Source: Vibrio sp. NTOU-M3 (GTDB lineage: Bacteria > Pseudomonadota > Gammaproteobacteria > Enterobacterales > Vibrionaceae). From it: a DNA stretch of 64,000 bases. The notes under the pieces are model-generated. The model was not told the origin of the DNA and searched no databases. It saw only the letters and a list, made by a program, of their open reading frames with translations. Numbering within the stretch: position 1 is the stretch's first letter; each line of letters begins with the position of its first letter. Below, piece by piece: positions 1 through 8,869 of this stretch. The stretch lies in contig NZ_CP162100.1 of the NCBI RefSeq assembly GCF_040869035.1, positions 62,001 to 126,000 of the forward strand. The letters are read 5' to 3'. A program made the translations under genes and the position numbers.

Positions 1-1338
1 ACCCAATCATCGGCATAGACCTGATTTGGATTCGAGGGAAGGCGCTCATCTTCTTTGTAACGCTGCTGATATTCTGGTTGCGATTGAATGCCCAATCCTA
101 TCGCCGCTTCGCTGGCCTCTGCATATGTCGAATACAAAGACCGCTTCTCTTTATCCAGAAAAATAAACCAATCAACCCAGTCATCGGCATAAACCTGATT
201 TGGACTCGAGGGAAGACGCTTATCTTCTTTGTAGCGCTGTTTATATTCCGGTTGCGATTGAATGCCCAATACTATCGCCGCTTCGCTGGCCTCTGCATAT
301 GTCGAATACAAAGACCGCTTCTCTTTATCCAGAAAAATAAACCAATCAACCCAGTCATCGGCATAGACCTGATTTGGACTCGAGGGAAGGCGCTCATCTT
401 GTTTGTAACGCTGCTGATATTCCGGTTGCGACTGAATGCCCAATCCTATCGCCGCTTCGCTGGCCTCTGCATATGTTGAATACAAAGACCGCTTCTTTCT
501 ATCCAGAAAACTAAACCAATCAACCCAGTCATCGGCATAAACCTGATTTGGACTCGAGGGAAGACGCTTATCTTGTTTGTAACGTTGTTGATATTCCGGT
601 TGCGATTGAATGCCCAATCCTATTGCCGCTTCGCTGGCCTCTGCATATGTCGAATACAAAGACCGCTTCTCTTTATCCAGAAAACTAAACCAATCAACCC
701 AGTTATCGGCATAAAGTTGATTTGGGCTCGAGGGAAGACGCTCATCTTCTTTGTAGCGCTGTTTATATTCCGGCTGCGATTGAATGCCCAATCCTATTGC
801 CACTTCGCTGGCCTCTGCATATGTCGGATACCAAGGCCGCTTCTCTTTATCCAGAAAACTAAACCAATCAAACCAATCATCGGTATAAACCCGGTCTGGG
901 TGCGAGGGAAGACGCTCATCTTCTTTGTAGCGCTGTCTATATTCCGGCTGCGATTGAATGCCCAATCCTATCGCCGCTTCGCTGGCCTCTGCATATGTCG
1001 AATACAAAGACCGCTTCTCTTTATCCAGAAAACTAAACCAATCAACCCAGTCATCGGCATAAAACCGATTTGGACTCGAGGGAAGACGCTCATCTTCTTT
1101 GTAGCGCTGTTTATATTCCGGCTGCGATTGAATGCCCAATCCTATCGCCGCTTCGCTGGCCTCTGCATATGTCAGATACCAAGGCCGCTTCTCTTTACCC
1201 AGAAAACTAAACCAATCAACCCAGTCATCGGTATAAACCCGGTCTGGGTGCGAGGGAAGACGCTTATCTTCTTTGTAGCACTGTCTATATTCCGACTGCG
1301 ACTTAATGCCCAACCTTATCGCCGTTTCGCTTGCTTGG
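1..1338. repeat. 174-bp tandem repeat array (58 codons per unit)
   Basis: The marker GCTGGCCTCT recurs at 111, 285, 459, 633, 807, 981 and 1155, exactly 174 bp apart, with a diverged first unit near 1329. The period is 58 codons, so the array preserves the minus-strand frame. Units differ by scattered substitutions only and no indels were noticed. Confidence 0.95.
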
Positions 1339-1364
1339 CTTAGAGTTTCGTAAAATTGTCTCAT
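1..1364 (-). CDS. 58-residue tandem-repeat protein, C-terminus beyond window edge
   Basis: The reading frame is open from the ATG at 1364-1362 to the left edge, about 454 codons without a stop. It begins MRQFYETLSQAS and then repeats a 58-residue unit with fixed landmarks: TYAEASEAAIGLGIQSQPEY, then YKEDERLPS, then YADDWVDWFSFL. The Trp/Tyr/Asp-rich Y-x-D-D-W-x-x-W-x-x-F-L block resembles the repeat units found near phage-type integrases. The start overlaps the stop of the upstream recombinase by one base (TAATG), so the two are probably translationally coupled. The repeats are nearly identical in DNA, which implies recent expansion. From its coupling to a tyrosine recombinase I infer a DNA-binding or recombination accessory role; no catalytic motif is visible in the part seen. 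The plus-strand open frames over this stretch are mirror images of the repeats. Confidence 0.8.
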   Translation of the reverse strand, partial: MRQFYETLSQASETAIRLGIKSQSEYRQCYKEDKRLPSHPDRVYTDDWVDWFSFLGKEKRPWYLTYAEASEAAIGLGIQSQPEYKQRYKEDERLPSSPNRFYADDWVDWFSFLDKEKRSLYSTYAEASEAAIGLGIQSQPEYRQRYKEDERLPSHPDRVYTDDWFDWFSFLDKEKRPWYPTYAEASEVAIGLGIQSQPEYKQRYKEDERLPSSPNQLYADNWVDWFSFLDKEKRSLYSTYAEASEAAIGLGIQSQPEYQQRYKQDKRLPSSPNQVYADDWVDWFSFLDRKKRSLYSTYAEASEAAIGLGIQSQPEYQQRYKQDERLPSSPNQVYADDWVDWFIFLDKEKRSLYSTYAEASEAAIVLGIQSQPEYKQRYKEDKRLPSSPNQVYADDWVDWFIFLDKEKRSLYSTYAEASEAAIGLGIQSQPEYQQRYKEDERLPSNPNQVYADDW

Positions 1365-2659
1365 TAGCAAATATTCCTCATCCGAGCACGCACTTCGTCG
1401 CCTGAAGGTTTTAAATAGACGAAACAACTATCAGGGCTTTTATGATGCATCGCTTTTTGAATTTCTAGCTGAGAAAAACCTCCTTGGCTTAATCTATAGC
1501 CGTAAGAATGGCGATGTGCATGCGGGGTTGTCCCCAATGGCTTGGAAGGTTCGAGTCCAATTCGTTGAATTGATCTATTATGCTTTTGGTTGAAATTTTT
1601 TTTATTCTCGGGATTACCTTTTGAGTTAACAAAAAGGAACGGAGATTCTGAAGTGGGTTTAGTCGAAAGATACTTTTGTAGTAACAGAGTAAACTCAACG
1701 GCTTTACTTGCTGGATAAAACATGACATCAAAAGACAGATTGCTATTTGTAAGCAAAGGTCCTTTCCAGCCCGCGTAGAGTCTATGACTTCTCGGATACT
1801 CATTCCTTGGGTTCAGTCGGTATTTATGTGCCAGGTATGTTCTTCGTTTACTGAAGCGTTCGTCAGGAGACTTTCCGTCACTTGGGTGGTAAACAGATAT
1901 AAGAGCAGAGCCTGATTTGGGGTCTATTGATATATCATCGGTATATATGTGGAAACACTCTGACAGTCGCAACCCACCGAAATGCATTAACATCACGATC
2001 AACTGACTAGCATAATCCGGCTCTCCTGAAGCAGAAACAAAACCATGTAGAAGTAGGTCTTCAATTCGGTCCTCAGGAAAGCGATATACTTCTTCAACAT
2101 CAACAAGATGCCTCTCAGGTCCGCGAACTACTCGTGCAAGCGAAAATTGTTGGGTAGATGGTTTAGTCAAATGATTCAGAAAGCTACGACTATGCCTCCG
2201 ATAGTAAGCACACCATTGCAAACGCTCTTCTGCATGAGTCGCTTTCCTCAAGGGATTTAGTTTGGGCAAGTCAGTGCCATGAATAGTGTCGAGGTAGTCG
2301 CAATAATCCGTAATGTGCCGAAGAAGAACATTTACGTCTTCATTTCTTCGAGGACTCCAGAACAAACCAGAATCATCTTGCCCATCTTGAATAGTTCCGA
2401 ACTGTAATGCTTCAACAAAAGCTCTGAGTAAATCTGTTGCCGATAAGAAGCTTGATACTTGTCGCTCTATGAACTTTAAGAGAAGCTCTACAGCAAATGT
2501 ATTACGCTCCATCCACGATTGGGACTTGTAGCGATTCTCATGCAAAAATCTCAAATGAGAAATCAGCAAACCACTTTCAGTAAAAAGCGCTGGAAAGCGA
2601 AAAGGAGGCTGGCCTGTATCAGGTTTGTAGTTCACTGATCGCTTGATTACGAAGCTCAT
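1364..2659 (-). CDS. Tyrosine recombinase / integrase
   Basis: This 431-residue protein has the tyrosine recombinase signature in its C-terminal half: Arg231 in GGLRLSE, the H-x-x-R box His380-Arg383 in TPHAHRHSYGYRL, a following His405/406 in MHHKS, and a candidate nucleophile Tyr415 in CFVYLK. Residues 1-190 would be the DNA-binding core-binding part. It starts with an ATGA overlap after the 61-aa gene and ends in a TAATG overlap with the repeat protein, so the three genes form one coupled operon. It lies about 0.35 kb from the point where greB is broken and would be the enzyme that integrated this element. The arrangement recalls the Gamma-Mobile-Trio islands of marine gammaproteobacteria, but I cannot confirm family membership. 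Confidence 0.85.
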   Translation of the reverse strand: MSFVIKRSVNYKPDTGQPPFRFPALFTESGLLISHLRFLHENRYKSQSWMERNTFAVELLLKFIERQVSSFLSATDLLRAFVEALQFGTIQDGQDDSGLFWSPRRNEDVNVLLRHITDYCDYLDTIHGTDLPKLNPLRKATHAEERLQWCAYYRRHSRSFLNHLTKPSTQQFSLARVVRGPERHLVDVEEVYRFPEDRIEDLLLHGFVSASGEPDYASQLIVMLMHFGGLRLSECFHIYTDDISIDPKSGSALISVYHPSDGKSPDERFSKRRTYLAHKYRLNPRNEYPRSHRLYAGWKGPLLTNSNLSFDVMFYPASKAVEFTLLLQKYLSTKPTSESPFLFVNSKGNPENKKNFNQKHNRSIQRIGLEPSKPLGTTPHAHRHSYGYRLSQGGFSQLEIQKAMHHKSPDSCFVYLKPSGDEVRARMRNIC

Positions 2660-2841
2660 TTCTTTGTTTGTTTGAAGTAGTCACACCATCCAAACCAGTT
2701 TTTGGTGTAATAAAGGGTCATATTAATAGGAACATGTTTAAACTGCTGTGCATTTTTACATTCCTGCCCATCACTATCAGGGGATCGACTACTGTTCTCT
2801 AATAACTCACCCCAACCCGTCCATCGCTTGTCATAGTTCAT
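2656..2841 (-). CDS. Small protein with two aromatic repeat-like blocks
   Basis: This 61-residue protein opens the element's operon. It carries YDKRWTGWGELL near the N-terminus and YYTKNWFGWCDYFK near the C-terminus. Both match the Y-x-x-x-W-x-x-W-x-x-(F/L) block in the 58-residue repeats of the third gene, so the first and third genes probably share a fold or binding partner. A GAGG ribosome-binding site lies 8-9 bases before the ATG. The stop overlaps the recombinase start (ATGA). No family is recognised; the function is unknown, perhaps an accessory or excisionase-like factor. Confidence 0.6.
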   Translation of the reverse strand: MNYDKRWTGWGELLENSSRSPDSDGQECKNAQQFKHVPINMTLYYTKNWFGWCDYFKQTKK

Positions 2842-3003
2842 AGATTACCTCAAATACTAAGGAATTCTTAATATACTACTTAGTATATAGTTGATGGTTC
2901 TCACTAATTCAAATGACTCAACGATAAAAGCTGGCCAGCTTTTAATATCAGATATTTAGAGATAGTATTGCAGCTATTAGTACGTTCTTAAGAGTAGAAC
3001 TAA
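2842..3003. promoter_or_regulatory. Non-coding end of the element, with operator-like inverted repeat
   Basis: These 162 bases separate the element's first gene from the greB remnant and hold no convincing ORF. At 2871-2888 is an inverted repeat with perfect 8-bp arms, ATATACTA-CT-TAGTATAT. A looser AT-rich palindrome around TAAGGAATTCTTA (2858-2870) lies beside it. They sit 17-47 bp upstream of the minus-strand start codon, where an autorepressor operator or a recombinase arm site would be expected. The terminal end of the element should lie at about 3004. Confidence 0.45.
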
Positions 3004-3342
3004 TACCAATATAACAAAAAACGTCTGCGTGAAATTGACCGTCGGGTTCGTTATCTGCGTAAGCGTTTGGAGCAAGTTAAAGTAGTCGATTATTCATCGC
3101 AGCAAGAAGGCAAAGTCTTTTTTGGTGCATGGGTGGAAATTGAGAATGAAGCCGGTGAAACTAAACAGTTTCGTATTGTTGGCCCCGATGAAATTTATGG
3201 CGATGCGAAAGGATATATCTCAATTGATTCGCCAATGGCTCGAGCATTGCTGAAAAAAGAAGTCGATGAAGAATTTGTCGTCCGCACCCCAGAAGGTGAA
3301 AAAGAGTGGTTTGTAAATAGCATTCGCTATCACGCTGACTAG
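3004..3342 (+). pseudogene. greB: greB, 5'-truncated by mobile element
   Basis: GreB rescues backtracked RNA polymerase by stimulating transcript cleavage. The frame here reads YQYNKKRLREIDRRVRYLRK and continues to the stop at 3340-3342, matching GreB from about residue 49 onward. The N-terminal coiled-coil tip with the acidic catalytic residues (about 48 residues) is absent, and an in-frame TAA lies at 3001-3003. The C-terminal FKBP-like domain (FFGAWVEIENEAGE, SPMARALLKK) is intact. A TTG at 3067 could open a shorter frame but would not give a functional factor. The missing 5' part should be on the far side of the inserted element, outside the window. Confidence 0.88.
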
Positions 3343-3363
3343 AAATCCTACCGATTTGTCCCC

Positions 3364-3420
3364 ATATACCCAAATAACCTCGCCCAGCGGGAGCTCATTT
3401 CGAGGTCACTTTGGGTATAT
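3364..3420. repeat. Intergenic inverted repeat, Vibrio-type hairpin
   Basis: Arms ATATACCCAAA (3364-3374) and TTTGGGTATAT (3410-3420) are perfect complements, and an inner pair AACCTCG / CGAGGT extends the stem. There is no T-run, so this looks like a dispersed intergenic repeat rather than a strong intrinsic terminator. It separates greB from tex. Confidence 0.55.
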
Positions 3421-3458
3421 AGACATGTAAAAAATCAAACAACAAAGAGATCCCACGG

Positions 3459-5768
3459 ATGAGCCAAGCTATCTGTAATTTGATTGCGCAAGAGCTGAAT
3501 GTACGCCCTGAGCAAGTTAACGCTGCTGTGACCCTGATTGATGATGGTAATACGGTGCCATTTATTGCCCGTTACCGTAAAGAAGTCACGGGGGGGCTGG
3601 ATGATACCCAACTGCGTAACCTCGATAGTCGCTTGTCCTATCTACGTGAGTTGGATGAACGTCGTCAAACGATTCTTAAATCCATCCAAGATCAGGGCAA
3701 ACTGAGCCCAGAACTTGAGGCAGAGATCCACTCTGCTGACAGCAAAACCCGCTTAGAAGATTTATATCTACCTTACAAACCAAAGCGACGTACCAAAGGC
3801 CAAATAGCGATTGAAGCGGGTTTGGAGCCTTTAGCTGACAAATTGTGGAATGAACCACAAACTGAGCCAGAAAGCGAAGCGGAAAAATACATTGATGGTG
3901 ATAAAGGTATCGCAGATAGCAAGGCCGCACTGGATGGGGCTCGTGCCATTATCATGGAGCGTATTGCTGAAGACGCTAACTTGCTTGAGAAAATTCGTCA
4001 TCATTTGAATCGTAATGCTGAATTGGTTTCGCGTGTCGTGGATGGCAAAGAGCGTGAAGGCGAAAAATTCAAAGATTACTTTGAACATAATGAAGCGTTA
4101 AGCAAAGTCCCGTCGCACCGCGCACTTGCGATGCTACGTGGTCGTAACGAAGGTTTTCTGACGTTGGCGATGAATGCTGATCCTGCGCAAGAAGAGAGTG
4201 TTCGTCAGTCGTACTGCGAAACCATTATTGCCGATCACTATGGTGTGACGCTTAGCAGTGCCCCTGCGGATGCTTGGCGTAAGCAGGTGATCAGTTGGGC
4301 ATGGCGCATCAAAGTTTCGATGCACATGGAAACCGAACTCATGGGGGCGATGAAAGAGCGCGCTGAAATTGAGGCGATTGAAGTTTTTGCCACCAACCTG
4401 AAAGACTTATTGATGGCCGCGCCAGCTGGCCCTCGTGCTACATTAGGTCTTGATCCTGGTTTACGTACAGGCTCAAAAATAGCGGTAGTGGACTCTACCG
4501 GTAAAGTGTTGGTGACCGAAACCATCTACCCACACCCGCCACAAAACCAATATGACAAAGCCGCACAAGTGGTGGACCAACTTGTGCGTAAGTTCAATGT
4601 GGATCTGATCGCGATTGGTAATGGCACGGCTTCACGCGAAACCGACAGTTTTGTTGCTGATCTGATCAAACGCGGCAACCTGAAGGTGCAAAAAATTATG
4701 GTCAGTGAAGCGGGGGCATCAGTGTATTCTGCCTCTGAGCTTGCAGCGAAAGAGTTCCCGAATATGGACGTGTCACTGCGTGGCGCGGTGTCTATTGCTC
4801 GCCGTTTGCAAGATCCACTGGCTGAGCTAGTGAAAATCGATCCGAAATCCATCGGTGTAGGCCAATATCAGCATGATGTTAGCCAATCAATGTTGGCTAA
4901 ACGTCTTGATGCGGTTGTGGAAGACTGTGTAAACGCCGTGGGTGTGGATGTGAATACCGCTTCGCCTGCGTTGCTAACACGTGTTGCAGGGCTGTCGAGT
5001 ACCATTGCACAAAACATTGTCGACTACCGTGATGAACACGGCCGATTTGAAGCGCGTACGACATTGAAAAAAGTCGCTCGCCTTGGCCCGAAAGCGTTTG
5101 AGCAGTGTGCGGGCTTCTTACGTATCATGGATGGCAAAAATCCTCTGGACGCTTCGTCTGTACACCCAGAAGCGTACCCAGTCGTCAAAGCGATTTCTGA
5201 AAAGAACAGCAAGGACATTAAATCGCTAATTGGTGACAGTGATTTCCTACGTCGTTTACATGCGGTTGATTACACCGATGAGACGTTTGGTGTTCCAACG
5301 GTTACTGACATCATCAAAGAGCTGGATAAGCCGGGACGCGACCCGCGCCCTGAATTTAAGACCGCTACCTTTGCTGATGGTGTGAATGAAGTCTCTGATC
5401 TTGAGCCCGGTATGGTACTCGAAGGCGTTGTGTCTAACGTTGCTAACTTTGGTGCGTTTGTTGACATTGGCGTTCACCAAGATGGCTTGGTGCACATTTC
5501 TGCACTGTCAGATCGCTTTGTTTCCGATCCACGTGAGGTCGTGAAAGCTGGTGATGTGGTGAAAGTGAAAGTGATGGAAGTGGATGTGCAGCGCAAACGG
5601 ATTGGTTTGTCGATGCGTTTAACTGATGAACCGGGCCAAGATAACCGAGCGCAACGCAGCTCTGCACCGCGTAGTCCGTCACGTAACCATAGTGGTGGTC
5701 AGCGTCGTCGCGAAGAGCCGCAACAGAGCAGCGTCATGGGCGGTGCATTTGCCAAAGCAAAACGTTAA
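3459..5768 (+). CDS. tex: Tex RNA-binding transcription accessory protein
   Basis: This 769-residue protein has the full Tex layout: an N-terminal helical region beginning [15 protein letters not shown], a YqgF/RNase H-like fold with [18 protein letters not shown] around residue 328, helix-hairpin-helix segments around 490-560 ([15 protein letters not shown]), and a C-terminal S1 RNA-binding domain at about 650-720 ([20 protein letters not shown]). The tail is basic and rich in R, S and Q. Tex binds nucleic acids non-specifically and acts on transcription. It follows greB on the same strand, as in related Vibrio, and ends at a strong terminator. Confidence 0.96.
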   Translation: MSQAICNLIAQELNVRPEQVNAAVTLIDDGNTVPFIARYRKEVTGGLDDTQLRNLDSRLSYLRELDERRQTILKSIQDQGKLSPELEAEIHSADSKTRLEDLYLPYKPKRRTKGQIAIEAGLEPLADKLWNEPQTEPESEAEKYIDGDKGIADSKAALDGARAIIMERIAEDANLLEKIRHHLNRNAELVSRVVDGKEREGEKFKDYFEHNEALSKVPSHRALAMLRGRNEGFLTLAMNADPAQEESVRQSYCETIIADHYGVTLSSAPADAWRKQVISWAWRIKVSMHMETELMGAMKERAEIEAIEVFATNLKDLLMAAPAGPRATLGLDPGLRTGSKIAVVDSTGKVLVTETIYPHPPQNQYDKAAQVVDQLVRKFNVDLIAIGNGTASRETDSFVADLIKRGNLKVQKIMVSEAGASVYSASELAAKEFPNMDVSLRGAVSIARRLQDPLAELVKIDPKSIGVGQYQHDVSQSMLAKRLDAVVEDCVNAVGVDVNTASPALLTRVAGLSSTIAQNIVDYRDEHGRFEARTTLKKVARLGPKAFEQCAGFLRIMDGKNPLDASSVHPEAYPVVKAISEKNSKDIKSLIGDSDFLRRLHAVDYTDETFGVPTVTDIIKELDKPGRDPRPEFKTATFADGVNEVSDLEPGMVLEGVVSNVANFGAFVDIGVHQDGLVHISALSDRFVSDPREVVKAGDVVKVKVMEVDVQRKRIGLSMRLTDEPGQDNRAQRSSAPRSPSRNHSGGQRRREEPQQSSVMGGAFAKAKR

Positions 5769-5792
5769 TAGACCTTTTGAAAAAGTAAAAAA

Positions 5793-5820
5793 ATACCCAC
5801 TTAGTTAAGTGGGTATTTTT
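5793..5820 (+). terminator. Intrinsic terminator after tex
   Basis: A perfect 11-bp stem, ATACCCACTTA (5793-5803) with TAAGTGGGTAT (5806-5816), is followed by a T-run to 5820. It lies 25 bases after the tex stop. An A-run on the left side lets it also act on the opposite strand. Confidence 0.9.
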
Positions 5821-5850
5821 ATTTTCGGCATACTCCGCAAACTGCGGAGA

Positions 5851-6348
5851 CTACAATACCGCTATTACCTCTGATGGAACGTTTGGGGCAACCGCATGGC
5901 CATAATGATATTTGATCACCGTTCGCCTGCGCGCCATTTTTCCCTCAGTTATCGCTGCATCGATTATGCGCCTGGGTAACCGAAAGCGCATCGCGTAGCC
6001 TTTCCCCTGATGTTTACTGTAACTGTCCAGTGCTAGCAGACTGAAGAGCCGTTCCAGTGCATCGGTTGGGTCTTCGTGATAAGCGTGACGGACTCCTGGG
6101 TCATGTTCCGTCTCGTAGCCGGGGTGCTCCGACGGATCCCATGAAGACTGTTTGCGCCGCTTATCGTCTGATTTTACCTTTCGTTCAGCGTTTGTTTTTG
6201 CCAATGCGACTGTCGGGGTGACAGGTTCGCGAACGCGATTGTCGCGTGCGGCCTGCTCCGTTTGCACATTAACCGATGGGGCGATAAGTGGCACACTAAC
6301 ATTCGTCGGTGACACGATCATCGTCGAGACCTCCTCAGTATCGCCCAT
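5851..6348 (-). CDS. Hypothetical protein, basic C-terminal region
   Basis: This 165-residue protein is not recognised. The first 60 residues are low in structure (Thr, Val, Pro rich: TMIVSPTNVSVPLIAP). A charged linker follows (KVKSDDKRRKQSS), then a denser C-terminal part around 95-165 with DALERLFSLLALDSYSKHQ and RLPRRIIDAAITEGKMARRR. No signal peptide or membrane segment is visible. It lies between tex and bioH on the bioH strand and ends near the tex terminator. It probably belongs to the backbone rather than to an insertion. Confidence 0.65.
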   Translation of the reverse strand: MGDTEEVSTMIVSPTNVSVPLIAPSVNVQTEQAARDNRVREPVTPTVALAKTNAERKVKSDDKRRKQSSWDPSEHPGYETEHDPGVRHAYHEDPTDALERLFSLLALDSYSKHQGKGYAMRFRLPRRIIDAAITEGKMARRRTVIKYHYGHAVAPNVPSEVIAVL

Positions 6349-6493
6349 GCCAGTTGAAAGCTGTTACACACTTCTGACTGGTTACCATCTCTATCGACTG
6401 TACTGGTCAAAAATTTAGCGATTATTATTAATAAAGTTTATTTTGCGTACGTCGTCTAGTTTTAACTGTATGAATAAAATCTGGTTTTTATCA

Positions 6494-7291
6494 TTAATTT
6501 TTTAATGCAAAAGCGACAATTTGCTGACAGAAATGTTCGGCTTCAGTCATGAAGGGAGCATGAGAAGATTCACTAAATACGTATTGTTCACTTTGAGGCA
6601 AATAATCGGTCAGATCAGATGCGACCTTAAGTGGAACGAGGCCGTCTAGGCGACCGTACATACGCAACACGGGAATGCGGATCTGTTGAAGCTGGTGGCG
6701 TAAATCGACATTAGCCAGAATGTGTAGCCCGGCTAACAGTGAATCAGGGTTGGGAGATGGGCGAGATAACACCGCTTGTTTTAGCTGTTTGACGTCTTTT
6801 CTGGCTGATGGACTGCCCATGGCCTGTAGCGCCATAAATCGCTCGATAGTCAGTTGGAAATCATCCACCAACTGTTCGGTAAAGGCACTCAAGACATTGG
6901 GTTGAATACCTTGCCATGGCCTATCTGCGGCAAATTTAGGTGAACTGGCGACGGTGATCAGTTTGTCAATTCGCTCTGGATGGTGCAAGGCAATATGGGT
7001 GGCAAGTAAGCCCCCTAAAGACCAGCCAAGCCAAATCGCGTGCTTCGGAGCTTCTGCTAGCACCTGTTCCGCCATCTCATGCAAATTGTCAGCATGAGTG
7101 TGATTGCTGTGACCATAACCGGGCAAGTCAACCACATGAACACGGAAATGAGCACTTAATGCTTCAGCGGTTTGATGCCAGACGGCGCCATTCATCCCCC
7201 AACCGTGGATCAACACCAAATCGGGACCATCACCCATTACATCCCAAAATAATGATGCGGCACTCTTCACGCTTTCTGTCACTTTAATCAT
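6494..7291 (-). CDS. bioH: Pimeloyl-ACP methyl ester carboxylesterase BioH
   Basis: BioH is an alpha/beta hydrolase that releases methanol from pimeloyl-ACP methyl ester, ending the disguised fatty-acid route to the biotin precursor. In the 265 residues the HGWGMNGAVW oxyanion loop is at 29-38, the nucleophile elbow GWSLGG places Ser91, and Asp216 (GRLDGLVP) and His244 (ESSHAPF) complete the triad. The spacing matches E. coli BioH with about nine extra N-terminal residues. It is transcribed divergently from the comF-type gene across 44 bases, as in other Vibrio. Confidence 0.93.
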   Translation of the reverse strand: MIKVTESVKSAASLFWDVMGDGPDLVLIHGWGMNGAVWHQTAEALSAHFRVHVVDLPGYGHSNHTHADNLHEMAEQVLAEAPKHAIWLGWSLGGLLATHIALHHPERIDKLITVASSPKFAADRPWQGIQPNVLSAFTEQLVDDFQLTIERFMALQAMGSPSARKDVKQLKQAVLSRPSPNPDSLLAGLHILANVDLRHQLQQIRIPVLRMYGRLDGLVPLKVASDLTDYLPQSEQYVFSESSHAPFMTEAEHFCQQIVAFALKN

Positions 7292-7335
7292 CCTTTGCTC
7301 ATCCTGGGGGCATCACAATAAAACATCGCCCATTT

Positions 7336-8049
7336 ATGAAGAGCCCCATGTTAACGGATTGGTTACGGAAAAACATCGTTTCACACTGGGTGAGAAGCTG
7401 TGATTTATGCCACCTCCCCGCGGAAGACAGTCAGCAAGCCTTTTGCTTACATTGCTCGCAATATATTGCGCCAATTCCGCGTTGTGACCGATGTGGCTTG
7501 CCGATGCCAGAATCGGTTGAGGCATGCGGGACATGTCTGGCGGAGCCTCCTCCTTGGCAGAGGCTTTATTGCGTATCTGATTATCGTCCACCGCTTTCTG
7601 GCTACATTCATAGACTGAAGTATCAAAAGCACTTTCACCAAGCAAAGCCACTCGCACAGTGGTTAGCTGGCCGAATTGAACAACCCGCGCCATTAATTAC
7701 CAGCGTGCCACTGCATTGGAAGCGACAGTGGTGGCGTGGTTACAATCAGAGTGAGCTGTTGGCAAAATCTCTGGCGGCAGAGTTAGCATTGAACTACCGA
7801 GTGCTGTTTCGTCGCATTGAGGAAACCAAGCCACAGCAAGGGATGGACAAAGCCGATCGCGTGCGAAATCTGCGTCATGCCTTTGTGTTAAATGGTTCTC
7901 CGTTAGCCAAACATATTGCGATTGTTGATGATGTGGTCACCACAGGCAGTACGGTGTATCAATTATCTCGATTACTGCTTGAAGCGGGCGTTGAAAGGGT
8001 TGATATTTACTGTATCTGCCGCACTCTTGCTCCATCGGATCTCGTTTAA
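7336..8049 (+). CDS. comF: ComF family phosphoribosyltransferase-like protein
   Basis: These 237 residues combine an N-terminal Cys-rich zinc region (Cys22, 25, 37, 40, 50, 53, 64, 67 as C-x2-C pairs) with a C-terminal phosphoribosyltransferase fold containing the PRPP loop IAIVDDVVTTGST near residue 195. ComF/GntX-type proteins take part in DNA uptake or use of external DNA. The gene lies between bioH and nfuA, the classic gntX position. Either ATG at 7336 or 7348 could be the start; both precede the first Cys pair. Confidence 0.9.
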   Translation: MKSPMLTDWLRKNIVSHWVRSCDLCHLPAEDSQQAFCLHCSQYIAPIPRCDRCGLPMPESVEACGTCLAEPPPWQRLYCVSDYRPPLSGYIHRLKYQKHFHQAKPLAQWLAGRIEQPAPLITSVPLHWKRQWWRGYNQSELLAKSLAAELALNYRVLFRRIEETKPQQGMDKADRVRNLRHAFVLNGSPLAKHIAIVDDVVTTGSTVYQLSRLLLEAGVERVDIYCICRTLAPSDLV

Positions 8050-8128
8050 TGTCAAAAAGGCTAGATCTCAGATTTCACAAGAGTAGAATGGTGAACAAAT
8101 AGCCTACAAATTCACTCAGGTATTGGTC

Positions 8129-8716
8129 GTGTCAAATATAATTACTATTTCAGAATCTGCCCAAGAGCACTTTGCTAACCTGCTGTCACAACAGCCAGAA
8201 GGGACTAACATCCGTGTATTCGTTGTGAATCCGGGAACTCAAAACGCAGAATGTGGTGTTTCCTACTGTCCACCAGAAGCCGTTGAAGCCACGGATACAG
8301 AGTTGGCATTTAGTGGTTTTTCTGCTTACGTTGATGAGCTTAGTCTTCCATTTTTAGAAGATGCAGAAATTGACTACGTGACAGATAAAATGGGTTCTCA
8401 GCTTACATTGAAAGCCCCAAATGCGAAGATGCGTAAAGTGGCGGATGATGCCCCATTAGTTGAGCGTGTTGAGTATGCGATTCAGACTCAAGTTAACCCA
8501 CAGCTTGCAGGTCATGGCGGTCACGTTAATCTGATGGAAATTACCGAAGACGGTGTTGCGATTGTGGCATTTGGTGGTGGCTGTAATGGCTGCTCGATGG
8601 TGGATGTGACGCTAAAAGAAGGGATTGAGAAAGAGTTACTGCAACAGTTTGAAGGTGAATTGACCGCAGTACGTGATGCAACTGAGCATGATCGCGGTGA
8701 GCACTCTTACTACTAA
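8129..8716 (+). CDS. nfuA: Fe-S biogenesis protein NfuA
   Basis: NfuA carries and delivers a [4Fe-4S] cluster to target enzymes. The 195-residue product has an N-terminal degenerate A-type scaffold domain ([20 protein letters not shown]) and a C-terminal Nfu domain with the cluster ligands in [15 protein letters not shown] (Cys152 and Cys155), ending DRGEHSYY as in E. coli. I place the start at the GTG at 8129 ([12 protein letters not shown]) because AGG lies 8 bases upstream and the homologous N-terminus begins there. The TTG two codons earlier adds nothing. Confidence 0.95.
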   Translation: MSNIITISESAQEHFANLLSQQPEGTNIRVFVVNPGTQNAECGVSYCPPEAVEATDTELAFSGFSAYVDELSLPFLEDAEIDYVTDKMGSQLTLKAPNAKMRKVADDAPLVERVEYAIQTQVNPQLAGHGGHVNLMEITEDGVAIVAFGGGCNGCSMVDVTLKEGIEKELLQQFEGELTAVRDATEHDRGEHSYY

Positions 8717-8725
8717 TCGTGATGA

Positions 8726-8756
8726 AAAGGTTGGCCAAGCGCCAACCTTTTTGTTT
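8726..8756 (+). terminator. Intrinsic terminator after nfuA
   Basis: A perfect 10-bp stem, AAAGGTTGGC (8726-8735) and GCCAACCTTT (8741-8750), with a five-base loop runs into a T-rich tract. Confidence 0.92.
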
Positions 8757-8869
8757 TCTCGATAACCACAATGGAAAAAATTCCGCTTCCAGACTGCATT
8801 CTTTTCTTTTCAACGTCCTCATCTTTCTCATATATTAGGAATCTTCCCCTCAAGCTTAGGAGTGAGCGC

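Noticed and set aside
1..1338. CRISPR-like array
   Set aside because: The period of 174 bp has no variable spacers; the whole unit is repeated and coding.
78..1343. Long plus-strand open frames (133 and 256 codons) with repeated FRLRLNAQSYRRFAGLCIC-like units
   Set aside because: They are the antisense image of the 174-bp repeat array; the minus-strand frame is continuous, begins with a coupled ATG and has protein-like repeats.
6152..6418. Plus-strand 88-codon frame over the hypothetical gene
   Set aside because: It overlaps the minus-strand gene and its promoter, has no SD and a skewed composition; likely a shadow.
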